A DNA stretch of 64,000 nucleotides, from positions 62,001-126,000 of the forward strand of contig CAVTZG010000007.1 of assembly GCA_963739135.1 (NCBI GenBank), in the 5' to 3' direction. The notes beneath the pieces were generated by a model that did not search any database, had not been told where the DNA came from, and saw nothing but the letters and a program-made list of their open reading frames with translations. The translations under genes and the position numbers were made by a program. The DNA is from Palsa-504 sp963739135. GTDB lineage: Bacteria; Actinomycetota; Actinomycetes; Streptosporangiales; Streptosporangiaceae. Positions 35,504-44,073 of this stretch are shown one piece after another (position 1 is the stretch's first letter; the number at the start of each line of letters is the position of its first letter).

Positions 35504-38500
35504 ATGGCTGAACTGGGGCCTATGATGAACACGAACAGTGATGAATCGAGTGAGAACCGTCATCAAAGGCCCATGGCAGCCCGGGAACCACGGCCTGCTC
35601 TTGGTGGTACGGCGGACGAGAAGGACGCGTGGCCCGGTGCGGCTCCGCCCGCGGGCTGGTTCCTGCGCATGCCCGCCGGCGGCCCGGCCGGCGCGTCAGC
35701 GGAACCCCGCGCTCCGGCCGGTGCCCCGCCCGCCGGCCTGGAGATAGCTGACGGTGACGACAGCCTGACCGGCGAGTGGTTCGTACCGCCCGCACTGGAG
35801 CTGGGCGAGGCACCGGTTACCTGGTCGCTGGACAAGGCCGGCCTGGATGAGCCGCACGCCGGACCGTCATCCGGACCGTCATCCGGACCGTCATCCGGAC
35901 CGTCATCCGGACCGTCATCCGTTGCGCCGCCGGCGATGGACCCGCCCCCCGAGCCGGCCCGCGCCGCCCTCCCGTCCCAGGACCCCGCGGCCGAGGAACC
36001 CGCGGCGTCGCTGCCGCACGGCCAGCCTGGCGCATCCCTGACCGGGAAGATGGCGCCTCCGGCGGCCACGCCGCCCGGCAGCCGCGGCGCGGTTAACGGT
36101 CACCGGGCCCCGCCCGCCGGGAGTCCAAGGGCCAGCCTGCCCGCCGAGCCGGTAGTCGGCGCGACACGTGCCCTGCGGGGCCGCCCGGGAGGTCCTGGGT
36201 TCCACCCCAGGCGCCCGGACGCCCGGACCAGGAGGCTGACGGCCAGCCAGTCCCCGTGGCAGATCTCCCACCGCCTGTGGACAGAGGCTGAAATCCCGTG
36301 GGAGCTCCGCCCGGCCGGCGGCCCGTACCAGCCGCAGGCTCCGGAGCGCTTCCCCTACCAGGAGCCCGCCACGCGCCCGCCCGCCGCGCACCGCAACCCG
36401 CCGCCCTCCGCCCTGCCGCCGAACGCCGTGCCGCCGAACGCCGTGCCTCCGAACGCCCTGCCGCCGAACGCCGTGCAGCCGCCGCGGACCCCCATGGGAT
36501 CGCCACCGCGGAACGCCCCGGCCCGGCACGGCAGGTCCGAACCGCCGCAGTCCGAGCCGGTGGACGGAGCCTGGCCCGGGCCGATGCGGATCCCGCTCGG
36601 CGCGCCCGTCTTCGCCGACTCCCAGGCCGCCGACCGTCCGCCCCCGCTATGGGACCGCTCGCAGGAGCCGGCGCCGTCGCCCGGCTACCGGGCCATCCCC
36701 AGTGACACCCTGCTGCTCGAGCCCGAACTGCCGGACACCTTGTACCAGGGCCCCCGCCGCGGCCCGGTCAGCCGCCGCACCGCGACCATCGCGGTGCCGG
36801 TCCTCGTGCTGGTCGCGGTGGCCGTGCTGGCCCTCGCCCTGCTGACCGGCCACGGCCCGAAGTTCGGCCAGCTCACGGCCAACCAGCCCGCCGGCCAGCG
36901 CGGCGCCCAGGGCACCACCGCGCAGTCCGCGCTGACCATCGGCATGTATCCCGGTCAGCAGCAGCGCGGAGTATTCCAGAGCATCGGCCGGATCGTGGCT
37001 TCCGGGACGACCATCGTGGCGATGGGTTCGCAGGTCAGTGACGGGGTGGTGCGGCAGCAGTTCTTCGTGTCCGGCAATGGCGGGGCGAGCTGGCGGCTGG
37101 CGCCGGTGCGGGCGCCCGGTGGCGGGCAGCCGCCGGTGGGGTATCCGGCGGCGCGGCTGGCGGGCGGCCCGGGGGGCTGGCTGGCGGTGGGTCCGCAGGC
37201 CATCTGGACCAGCCCGGACGGGACGACCTGGACCCTGGCCGCCACCCACGGCATCACCCCGCAGCTGCCCGGCGACCAGATGTGGGTACTGAACAGCACC
37301 GCGCAGGGCTTCCTGGCCGCCGGCCTGGCCCCGGCCGGCCAGGGCGCGAGCCAGGCCGTCCTGTGGACCTCCCGTGACGGCCTGACCTGGCAGCGCAAGA
37401 CGGCAGACCAGCTGGGCCTGGCCGGCCCCGGCGAGACCGTCACGAGCATCTCCTACATGACCACGCGCGGCCAGGACACGGTCATCGCCGGCGCGGTGAT
37501 CAAGGGCGGCACGACCTACTCCGCCGCGTGGCTGAGCACCGACGGCGGCTCGGCCTGGACCCGGGTCAGCGTCCCGGCCGATCACGGCGCGGGCCCCTCG
37601 ATCACGGGGCTGGGGTTCGACGGCTCGGGCCTGATCGCGGTGCGCCCGGGCCGCTCGGCGAGCGGTGCCGCTGACGGGGTGGTCTATTTTTCTCCGAACG
37701 GACAGAGCTGGCAGTACGCGGCCACCATCGACGCGGACCCCAGAACCGGCGGCTGGACCCCGAACCTGGTCAAGGGCAGTGATTACGGCTTCGTGGTCTC
37801 CGGGACCACCACCGCCGGGCAGATCGTGGCCTACACCAGCACCGGCACCGGGACCGCCTGGCAGCCCACCGCGCCGCTCGGCGCCGCCGCCGGGCAGACG
37901 GTGGACGGCGTCACGGTCGCCCCGGCCAGCACGATCATCGCCATCGGCGCCACGGCCGCCAGCAACGTCAGCCAGCAGCCCGTCTTCCTCGAGGCGAATA
38001 CCGCAGGGAGCGTCCGGCCGGTCCCGCTGGCCAGCATCCCCGGCGCCACCGTGCCGGAACTGGCCGTCACCGGCCTGGCCATCGCCGGCGGCCAGCAGGT
38101 CGCTGTGGGCAGCGCCGACGGCTATCCGGCGATCTGGCGCCAGGCCTCGGGCGGCTCCTGGACGCTGGTCTCGGCCCTGGACCAGGTCACCGCCGAGCCG
38201 GCCCCGCGGGCCCTGACCGGCGTCGCGCACGGGTCGGCCGGCTGGCTCGCCGTCGGCGCGCCGGGTCCGGTCGTGTTCACCTCCGCGAACGGCACGAACT
38301 GGCAGGATGCCAGCGGTCCCGGATCGATCACCGATGACCTGGGCGCCCCGGCCGTCGTGGCCACCGCCGCCGGCCCGGCCGGGTACATCATCGTCGGCAC
38401 GATCGTCAAGCCTGGCGGCGGCTGCCTGGCCGACGTCTGGTGGTCACCGGACCTGACCTCGTGGGCCCGCGGGCACGACGTGAACGACGTGACCGGCTCC

Positions 38501-39076
38501 AGCACGGTAATGGCCGTCGCCGCGGGCCCGCACGGCTTCGTGTCGGTCGGTTCGCACGACGGCACGCCGGCCGCGTGGGTTACCTCCGACGGCCGGAGCT
38601 GGACGACGATCCTCCTGCCGCTGCCCGCCGGGTCCTCCTCGGCCGCGCTGCAGCAGATCGCGATCAGCGGCAACCGCGTGGTGGCCCTGGGCCAGGAGAC
38701 CACCTCGGCCGGCGTGGTGCCGTTCGTCGAGCTGTCCCTCGACGGGGGCATCAGCTGGAGCCAGGTGCCGTTCAGCTCACCAGGACCCGACACGACCTTC
38801 ACCGCGCTGACCCCCCGGACCGGCGGCTTCACCGCCGTCGGCCAGTTCGGCCCGGCCGGACAGCGCCAGACCGGACAGCAGGAGATCGCAGTCTGGACTT
38901 CGGCCGACGGGACGACGTGGGCACCGGCTCAGGTCAGCGGGGTTACCGGCGCGCACACCGGCGGCAGCTACCAGATCACCGCGGTGGCCCCGTCCGGATC
39001 CGCCCTCACCGGCATCGGCTCGATCGCCACCCAGCAGAGCCAGGAGGTCTTCACCGTGACCTTGCCGGCCCGCTGA
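35504..39076 (+). CDS. Single-pass membrane protein with Asp-box beta-propeller
   Basis: A 1190-residue protein of unknown function. Residues 1-425 are a disordered, Pro/Ala-rich cytoplasmic part with a run of (GPSS) repeats (five 12-bp units, 35861-35920) and PPNAV repeats (36413-36472). One membrane helix lies at about 426-448 (TIAVPVLVLVAVAVLALALL). The outer 740 residues have ten or more Asp-box-like motifs (SPDGTTW, SRDGLTW, STDGGSAW, SPNGQSW, SANGTNW, TSDGRSW, SLDGGISW, SADGTTW), as in sialidase-type propellers. Such repeats stabilise the fold and do not prove enzymatic activity. The ATG at 35504 has a poor ribosome site; 35522/35525 are alternatives. It is not a kinase. Confidence 0.82.
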   Translation: MAELGPMMNTNSDESSENRHQRPMAAREPRPALGGTADEKDAWPGAAPPAGWFLRMPAGGPAGASAEPRAPAGAPPAGLEIADGDDSLTGEWFVPPALELGEAPVTWSLDKAGLDEPHAGPSSGPSSGPSSGPSSGPSSVAPPAMDPPPEPARAALPSQDPAAEEPAASLPHGQPGASLTGKMAPPAATPPGSRGAVNGHRAPPAGSPRASLPAEPVVGATRALRGRPGGPGFHPRRPDARTRRLTASQSPWQISHRLWTEAEIPWELRPAGGPYQPQAPERFPYQEPATRPPAAHRNPPPSALPPNAVPPNAVPPNALPPNAVQPPRTPMGSPPRNAPARHGRSEPPQSEPVDGAWPGPMRIPLGAPVFADSQAADRPPPLWDRSQEPAPSPGYRAIPSDTLLLEPELPDTLYQGPRRGPVSRRTATIAVPVLVLVAVAVLALALLTGHGPKFGQLTANQPAGQRGAQGTTAQSALTIGMYPGQQQRGVFQSIGRIVASGTTIVAMGSQVSDGVVRQQFFVSGNGGASWRLAPVRAPGGGQPPVGYPAARLAGGPGGWLAVGPQAIWTSPDGTTWTLAATHGITPQLPGDQMWVLNSTAQGFLAAGLAPAGQGASQAVLWTSRDGLTWQRKTADQLGLAGPGETVTSISYMTTRGQDTVIAGAVIKGGTTYSAAWLSTDGGSAWTRVSVPADHGAGPSITGLGFDGSGLIAVRPGRSASGAADGVVYFSPNGQSWQYAATIDADPRTGGWTPNLVKGSDYGFVVSGTTTAGQIVAYTSTGTGTAWQPTAPLGAAAGQTVDGVTVAPASTIIAIGATAASNVSQQPVFLEANTAGSVRPVPLASIPGATVPELAVTGLAIAGGQQVAVGSADGYPAIWRQASGGSWTLVSALDQVTAEPAPRALTGVAHGSAGWLAVGAPGPVVFTSANGTNWQDASGPGSITDDLGAPAVVATAAGPAGYIIVGTIVKPGGGCLADVWWSPDLTSWARGHDVNDVTGSSTVMAVAAGPHGFVSVGSHDGTPAAWVTSDGRSWTTILLPLPAGSSSAALQQIAISGNRVVALGQETTSAGVVPFVELSLDGGISWSQVPFSSPGPDTTFTALTPRTGGFTAVGQFGPAGQRQTGQQEIAVWTSADGTTWAPAQVSGVTGAHTGGSYQITAVAPSGSALTGIGSIATQQSQEVFTVTLPAR
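35861..35920 (+). repeat. Five perfect 12-bp tandem units
   Basis: GGACCGTCATCC repeated five times in frame, encoding GPSS units in the disordered part of the propeller protein. Such a run will change length by slippage. Confidence 0.95.
36413..36472 (+). repeat. Four 15-bp tandem units
   Basis: Imperfect CTGCCGCCGAACGCC-type units encode PPNAV/PPNAL in the cytoplasmic part of the same protein. Confidence 0.85.
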
Positions 39077-39077
39077 C

Positions 39078-39098
39078 CGTCTCGCGCGAAAAGAGACG
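39078..39098 (+). terminator. Small hairpin after the propeller gene
   Basis: CGTCTC (39078-39083) pairs with GAGACG (39093-39098), starting two bases after the stop codon, followed by ATTTC. Weak terminator candidate. Confidence 0.45.
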
Positions 39099-39196
39099 AT
39101 TTCATACCGCAAGCAGAGTATCGCTGCAGTTTGGCCGCAGTCGGCGCGGATGTCCTTGGGTCAGGACCATCACCTGACCGCGAGGAGGCGGACGCG

Positions 39197-39490
39197 TTGA
39201 AATCCAGACTAAGCAAGATCATTATCGGTACCGCTGTCGGAGCGGGTGCGCTCGGCGTGGGATTCGGTGGCAGCATGGCTGTCGCGAGTGCCGCGACGAG
39301 CCACTCCTCCCCGTCGTCGACGACAACGTTTACGACCACGTCATCGACTGCGGTCAACGCCGCCTCTGCCAGCACGGCAACTCCCTCGCCTAAGGCCTCG
39401 CCTAAGGTCACGCACAACTGCCCGAACATGAAGTCCGGGCAGGGCCCACAGGGCCCACAGGGCGCAGCGCGCACCAGCACCGGCAGCTAG
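39197..39490 (+). CDS. Small secreted Ser/Thr-rich protein
   Basis: A 97-residue exported protein if started at the TTG at 39197, which has GAGGAGG eight bases upstream; an upstream GTG at 39131 lacks a ribosome site. Signal peptide: KSRLSKIIIGTAVGAGALGV, with cleavage likely after AVASA. The mature part is Ser/Thr-rich (SSPSSTTTFTTTSSTAVNAA), with a single Cys and a GQGPQGPQG tail. No known domain. It is followed by a strong hairpin. Confidence 0.7.
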   Translation: MKSRLSKIIIGTAVGAGALGVGFGGSMAVASAATSHSSPSSTTTFTTTSSTAVNAASASTATPSPKASPKVTHNCPNMKSGQGPQGPQGAARTSTGS

Positions 39491-39503
39491 AACCGCGGTA
39501 AGC

Positions 39504-39541
39504 GGCCGGCCTCACCTCCCGAGGTCCGGGTGAGGCCGGCC
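39504..39541 (+). terminator. Strong 13-bp stem terminator
   Basis: GGCCGGCCTCACC (39504-39516) pairs perfectly with GGTGAGGCCGGCC (39529-39541) around a 12-base loop, 14 bases past the stop of the small secreted protein. One of the clearest terminators in the window. Confidence 0.85.
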
Positions 39542-39691
39542 GTCCGCTGGCCGGCCGGCGCCAGCCGGGAAGGGACCGGGAAGGCGGCACCCGGGCCGCT
39601 GCGTTACATTGCGTGGTGGAAAGTTCCGGGCCTTACGGCGGCGCGTGCGGCGGCCGCAGGGCCCTGGTCGCGAGCGAAGGTGAGGCTGACT

Positions 39692-40573
39692 GTGCCACTG
39701 GCGAACGATTCTGCGCCTAAGTTCCTCCAGTACGCGCACCCGGAAATGATCGTCTCCACCGACTGGGTGGCCGAGCACCTGGACGATCCCGGCCTGGTGG
39801 TGGCCGAGTCCGACGAGGACGTCCTGCTGTATGAGACCGGCCATATCCCGGGCGCGGTCAAGCTCGACTGGCACACCGAGCTGAACGACCCGGTGACCCG
39901 CGACTACGTGGAAGGCCCGGGCTTCGCCCGGCTGATGTCGGAGAAGGGCATCACCCGGGACACCACGCTGGTGCTGTACGGCGACCGGAACAACTGGTGG
40001 GCGGCCTACGCGCTGTGGGTGTGCTCCCTGTTCGGGCATCCCGACGTGCGCCTGATGGACGGCGGCCGGGCCAAGTGGATCGCCGAGGGCCGCCCGCTCG
40101 ACACCGTCACCCCGGAACCGGCCAGGACCGACTACCCGGTTGTCGACCGCGACGACAAGCAGTTCCGGGCGTTCAAGGATCAGGTGCTCAAGCACCTGGG
40201 CCAGCCGATGATCGACGTGCGGTCACCGGGGGAGTACACCGGCGAGCTGCTGCACATGCCCGACTACCCGCAGGAGGGCGCCCTGCGCGGCGGCCACATC
40301 CCGGGGGCCCAGAGCGTGCCGTGGGCCAGGGCCGCCGCCGAGGACGCCACCTTCCGCACCCGCGCCGAACTGGAGGCGATCTACCAGGGCGAGGCCGGAC
40401 TGGAGCCCGAGGACGACGTGGTGGTCTACTGCCGCATCGGCGAGCGGTCCAGCCACACCTGGTTCGTGCTCCATCACCTGCTCGGTTTCCCGCACGTGCG
40501 CAACTACGACGGGTCCTGGACCGAGTGGGGCAACAGCGTCCGGGTGCCGATCAGGCGCGGGGACAGCCCGTGA
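39692..40573 (+). CDS. Thiosulfate/mercaptopyruvate sulfurtransferase (rhodanese)
   Basis: A 293-residue double-rhodanese sulfurtransferase. The first rhodanese domain contains HIPGAVKLDWHTELNDP and GITRDTTLVLYGDRNNWWAA (non-catalytic). The second has HIPGAQSVPWARAA and the active-site loop VVYCRIGERSSHTWF with the persulfide Cys. The CRIGERS loop is typical of the actinobacterial thiosulfate sulfurtransferase type. I chose the GTG at 39692 (GAAGGTGAGG upstream; begins VPLANDSAPKFLQYAHP). It is coupled to sufE by a GTGA overlap. Confidence 0.92.
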   Translation: MPLANDSAPKFLQYAHPEMIVSTDWVAEHLDDPGLVVAESDEDVLLYETGHIPGAVKLDWHTELNDPVTRDYVEGPGFARLMSEKGITRDTTLVLYGDRNNWWAAYALWVCSLFGHPDVRLMDGGRAKWIAEGRPLDTVTPEPARTDYPVVDRDDKQFRAFKDQVLKHLGQPMIDVRSPGEYTGELLHMPDYPQEGALRGGHIPGAQSVPWARAAAEDATFRTRAELEAIYQGEAGLEPEDDVVVYCRIGERSSHTWFVLHHLLGFPHVRNYDGSWTEWGNSVRVPIRRGDSP

Positions 40574-41022
40574 CGGCCGCCGCTCTGCATCCGCGGCTGC
40601 AGGAGATCGCGGACGACTTCAACTCGATGCCGGACAAGGACCGGCTGCAGCTGCTGCTGGAGTTCTCCGCGGAGCTGCCCGCCTTGCCCGGCCGTTACGC
40701 CGAGCAGCACAGCCTGCTCGAGCCGGTGCCCGAGTGCCAGTCGCCGCTGTTCCTGGCCGTCGAGGTGGAGCCCGATTCGGTCGTTCACCTGTTCTTCGAC
40801 GCCCCGCCGGAAGCGCCCACCACCCGGGGCTTCGCCGCCATCCTGCATGCCGGGCTGGACGGCCTCACCGCCGACGAGGTCCTGGCCACGCCCGCGGAAT
40901 TCACCAGCCAGCTCGGCCTGCAGGACCTGGTCAGCCCGCTGCGGCTGCGCGGCATGGCCGCCATGCTGGCCCGGATCAAGCGCCAGATCCGCGATCAGCG
41001 CGGCGAGAGCACGCCGAGTTAA
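40570..41022 (+). CDS. sufE: SufE family protein
   Basis: A 150-residue SufE, which in other bacteria accepts sulfane sulfur from a cysteine desulfurase on a single Cys. Signature: LQEIADDFNSMPDKDRLQLL, then VPECQSPLFLAVEVE with the acceptor Cys, and GLQDLVSPLRLRGMAAMLAR. The upstream partner here is a rhodanese rather than a desulfurase, so it may take sulfur from that enzyme. The GTG overlaps the sulfurtransferase stop. Confidence 0.93.
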   Translation: MTAAALHPRLQEIADDFNSMPDKDRLQLLLEFSAELPALPGRYAEQHSLLEPVPECQSPLFLAVEVEPDSVVHLFFDAPPEAPTTRGFAAILHAGLDGLTADEVLATPAEFTSQLGLQDLVSPLRLRGMAAMLARIKRQIRDQRGESTPS

Positions 41023-41351
41023 CCGGAGAATTCCGCCACGCCCTGCGCCACCGCGCACGGCGCGCACAGGGACACGTTAGCCTCGCCGAGCCGCCGGGTC
41101 ATAACCGCCTTGCCGTCGCACACGCCCCGGTCGTCCGGGTGCGCCGTGCCGCACGGGCAGCGGCAGTCACGCCATTGGCCGGTCATGGCCGCGCGCCCGG
41201 CCTCGACCGCGGCCTTCAGCGCCGGGTCGAGCTTGTTCAGCGCGTCGTTGGTGGCGGCCGAGACCCGCTGCTGCCATTCGCTCAGCGCGTCCGTGGCCGC
41301 CTGCCAGGCCGCGGCGAACTGCCGCGACGGGTGGTCTGCGTTACCGCTCAT
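41019..41351 (-). CDS. Cys-rich small conserved protein
   Basis: A 110-residue protein of unknown function, convergent with sufE and overlapping its last codons by a few bases. The N-terminal 60 residues are helical (AAWQAATDALSEWQQRVSAA). The C-terminal part has a metal-site-like cluster: CRCPCGTAHPDDRGVCDG and LCAPCAVAQG, i.e. a CxCxC...C...CxxC pattern. Zinc or Fe-S binding is likely but unproven. Start ATG at 41351. Confidence 0.75.
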   Translation of the reverse strand: MSGNADHPSRQFAAAWQAATDALSEWQQRVSAATNDALNKLDPALKAAVEAGRAAMTGQWRDCRCPCGTAHPDDRGVCDGKAVMTRRLGEANVSLCAPCAVAQGVAEFSG

Positions 41352-41407
41352 CTAGGCATTTTCTCACCGATGGGGCCATGTGACTAGGCCGCCCCCGATA
41401 CGGGACG

Positions 41408-42763
41408 TCACGCCGGGGGCGGCAGGCCGCGCAGCGAGGCGTCCAGGATCTCGGCGATGTGCGCGACCGCGATGTGCTGGCCGCGGTCGGCCAGCGCCGA
41501 GGCGATCTGCAGCGAGCAGCCGGGGTTGGCCGAGATGAGCAGCGGCGCGCCCGCGTCCAGCACCGACTGCGCCTTGCGCGCGCCCAGTTCTCCGGCGGCC
41601 TCGGGCTGCAGCAGGTTGTACACTCCCGCCGACCCGCAGCAGGTCCCAGCGTCGGCCAGCTCGACCAGCTCGAGCCCGGGGATGGCGCGCAGCAGCTCGC
41701 GCGGCTCGCGGGTGATCCGCTGGGCGTGGGCCAGGTGGCAGGCGTCGTGGTAGGCGGCCCTGACCGGCAGCGGATGCCGCGGCGCGGCCGGGCCGAGCTC
41801 GGTCAGGAACTCGGAAAGATCGCGGACCCGGCTGCTCAGCGCGGCGGCCCGCCCAGCCCAGCCCAGGTCCTGGCCCGGCCGGCCCAGCAGCCGCTCGTAC
41901 TCCTTCATGGCCGAGCCGCAGCCGGCCGAGTTGACCACGATCGCGTCCACCCCGGCCTGCTCGAACGTGACGATGATCTGCCGGGCGAAGGCGATCGCCT
42001 CCGCCTCCCGGCCCGCATGCATGGACAGCGCGCCGCAGCAGCCCTGGTTCGGCGGGATGATCACGTCGCAGCCCTCGGTGGCCAGCACCCGCGCGGTAGC
42101 CGCGTTGACCTGCGGGAAGAACACCGACTGCACGCACCCGGTGAGCATGCCGACCACCGCGCGCCGCGGCCCGCGGGCCGCCACCCGTTCCGGCAGCCTG
42201 ACCGGGGTAGCCGCCGGGGGAGTCAGCCGCAGCGCCGCCTCCAGCACGGGGGACAGGCGGCCCGGCAGGCTGCTGCGGGCCAGCCGGCCGTGCAGCCCGG
42301 TGCGCTGGGCCGCGCGCAGCGGCCTGACGGCCGCCCTCAGCCGCGCCGGATAGGGGAACAGGGAGAAGATGGCCGTCCTGGCCGCCCGGTCCCGCAGCCG
42401 CGCCGCCCGTCCCGGCGAGGCCGCCGGCGCCGCGGCCACCGCAGGCCCCGGCCCCGCATCATCGGCCGCCGTCCCGTTCCTGGCGTCCTCGGTCCAGACC
42501 CGGGCCGCCTCGATGAGCTGGTCGTACTGCACCCCGGACGGGCAGGCGGTCATGCACGCCATGCAGCCCAGGCACCGGTCGAAGTGCTCGGCCGCCGCCG
42601 GGGTCATCTCCGCGCCCTCCAGGATCTGGTTCACCAGGTAGATGCGGCCGCGCGGGGAGTCCATCTCCTCGGCCCACAGCTGGTAGGTGGGGCAGGCCGG
42701 CAGGCAGAACCCGCAGTGCACGCAGTCCTTGACCACGCCGCGCAGGCGATCGGTGTCGTCCAT
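41408..42763 (-). CDS. glcF: Glycolate oxidase iron-sulfur subunit GlcF
   Basis: A 451-residue Fe-S subunit of glycolate oxidase. Two [4Fe-4S] ferredoxin motifs are near the start: CVHCGFCLPACPTYQ and CLGCMACMTACPSG. Two CCG domains follow (GCCGALSMHAGRE, and GTCCGSAGVYNLLQ), typical of electron-transfer subunits. The ATG at 42763 overlaps the glcE stop (TGATG). It passes electrons from GlcD/GlcE to the membrane chain. The last gene of glcDEF. Confidence 0.95.
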   Translation of the reverse strand: MDDTDRLRGVVKDCVHCGFCLPACPTYQLWAEEMDSPRGRIYLVNQILEGAEMTPAAAEHFDRCLGCMACMTACPSGVQYDQLIEAARVWTEDARNGTAADDAGPGPAVAAAPAASPGRAARLRDRAARTAIFSLFPYPARLRAAVRPLRAAQRTGLHGRLARSSLPGRLSPVLEAALRLTPPAATPVRLPERVAARGPRRAVVGMLTGCVQSVFFPQVNAATARVLATEGCDVIIPPNQGCCGALSMHAGREAEAIAFARQIIVTFEQAGVDAIVVNSAGCGSAMKEYERLLGRPGQDLGWAGRAAALSSRVRDLSEFLTELGPAAPRHPLPVRAAYHDACHLAHAQRITREPRELLRAIPGLELVELADAGTCCGSAGVYNLLQPEAAGELGARKAQSVLDAGAPLLISANPGCSLQIASALADRGQHIAVAHIAEILDASLRGLPPPA

Positions 42764-44073
42764 CAGATTCCCTCTAGGCGCCCGGGGAACATGCGGTGGC
42801 CGGGATCGAACTGGTCCTTGATGGCGCGCATCAGCGCGGCCCCGGGGACGGGACCGTAGGCTCCGGCGGCCGCCAGGACGGGCGGGGGAGCGGCCAGCAC
42901 CACCACGCCGCCCCGCGGCTCCGCAGACTCGGAGCCCGCCAGCCGCTCGCGCAGCCCCCGGACGAACCGGGCCGCGGTGTCGTGCTCCGCACCCGCGTCC
43001 AGGCAGGCGTACAGCAGGCCCGCCCCGGCCGGCCCGCCGACCACGGGCCGGATTCCCGCGGCCCCGCCCGCCGCGGCCAGCGCGTCGAGCACGCCGGGCA
43101 GCCGGCTGACCCAGAACGAGACCCGGACCACGGTGCTGGGCGCGCCCCCGGCGGGCAGCGTGTCCCGCCAGCCGAACGGCACCGCGGACAGCGCCACGGT
43201 CGGCGTCCCGCCGGACGACACGATCAGCTCGGACATGCGGTTGGCCCGCTCGGCCACGCCAGCGGACGTGCCTTCGAGCAGCACGCCCACCTGCAGCAGC
43301 GCCGGCGCACCGGGCCCGCCCGACCACTGCAGTTCCACCGCGGCGGGCACCAGCGGGGAACCCGCCGCGGCGGCCACCGCCGCGGCCGCCCCGGCCCGGT
43401 CCGAAGGCCCGAACTCCCCGGTGACCCAGGCCACCGCGCCCGGCCGCGGGTGCAGCCGGAACGTGGCCTCGGTGATCAGCCCCAGCGTGCCCTGCGAGCC
43501 GGAGAACAGCTTGCCCAGGTCGTACCCGGCTACGTTCTTGACCACTTTGCCGCCCGAGTGCGCGACCGCCCCGTCGGCCCGCACGATCGTGATCCCGATC
43601 AGCAGGTCCCGCGGGGTCCCGTAGCGGAGCCGGCGCGGCCCGGCCGTCCCGGTGGCCACCACCCCGCCCACCGTGGCCTCGGCCGGGGCGTCAACCGCGA
43701 GCTCCTGGCCGGCCTCGGCCAGCACCGAGGCCAGGTGCCCCATGGTCGCGCCGGCCTGCACCCGTGCCACCAGGTCGCCGGCCGCGTGCTCGAGGACCTG
43801 GTCCATCGCGGACATGTCGACGACCAGATCGCAGGCGGCAGGCGGAGCGCCCCAGCCCAGCCCGGTCCCGGCGCCCCGCGGCACCACCGTCAGGTCATAA
43901 ACGGCAGCGGCCCGCAGCAAGGCCGAAGCCTCGTCCGTGCTTCCCGGCGAGGCGACGAACGACGGCACCACCCCCGCGACCGCATCCAGGGCGGGATCAG
44001 CCTCGCGCACGACCGGGCACGCGGCCACGAGCGCGTCCCGGACGGCGGGCACCACGGCCCGTTCGGTATCCAT
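42763..44073 (-). CDS. glcE: Glycolate oxidase subunit GlcE
   Basis: A 436-residue FAD-binding oxidase subunit with the PCMH-type FAD domain: VVPRGAGTGLGWGAPPAACD, EATVGGVVATGTAGPRRLRY and GGKVVKNVAGYDLGKLFSGS, then a C-terminal region ending DQFDPGHRMFPGR. GlcE is shorter at the start than GlcD and lacks its cap-domain His cluster. It overlaps glcF by one base and glcD by one base, all in TGATG junctions. Confidence 0.93.
   Translation of the reverse strand: MDTERAVVPAVRDALVAACPVVREADPALDAVAGVVPSFVASPGSTDEASALLRAAAVYDLTVVPRGAGTGLGWGAPPAACDLVVDMSAMDQVLEHAAGDLVARVQAGATMGHLASVLAEAGQELAVDAPAEATVGGVVATGTAGPRRLRYGTPRDLLIGITIVRADGAVAHSGGKVVKNVAGYDLGKLFSGSQGTLGLITEATFRLHPRPGAVAWVTGEFGPSDRAGAAAAVAAAAGSPLVPAAVELQWSGGPGAPALLQVGVLLEGTSAGVAERANRMSELIVSSGGTPTVALSAVPFGWRDTLPAGGAPSTVVRVSFWVSRLPGVLDALAAAGGAAGIRPVVGGPAGAGLLYACLDAGAEHDTAARFVRGLRERLAGSESAEPRGGVVVLAAPPPVLAAAGAYGPVPGAALMRAIKDQFDPGHRMFPGRLEGI

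Noticed and set aside
35861..35920. Regular 12-bp repeats that might suggest a CRISPR array
   Set aside because: Units are contiguous with no spacers, in frame, and encode GPSS repeats of the propeller protein.
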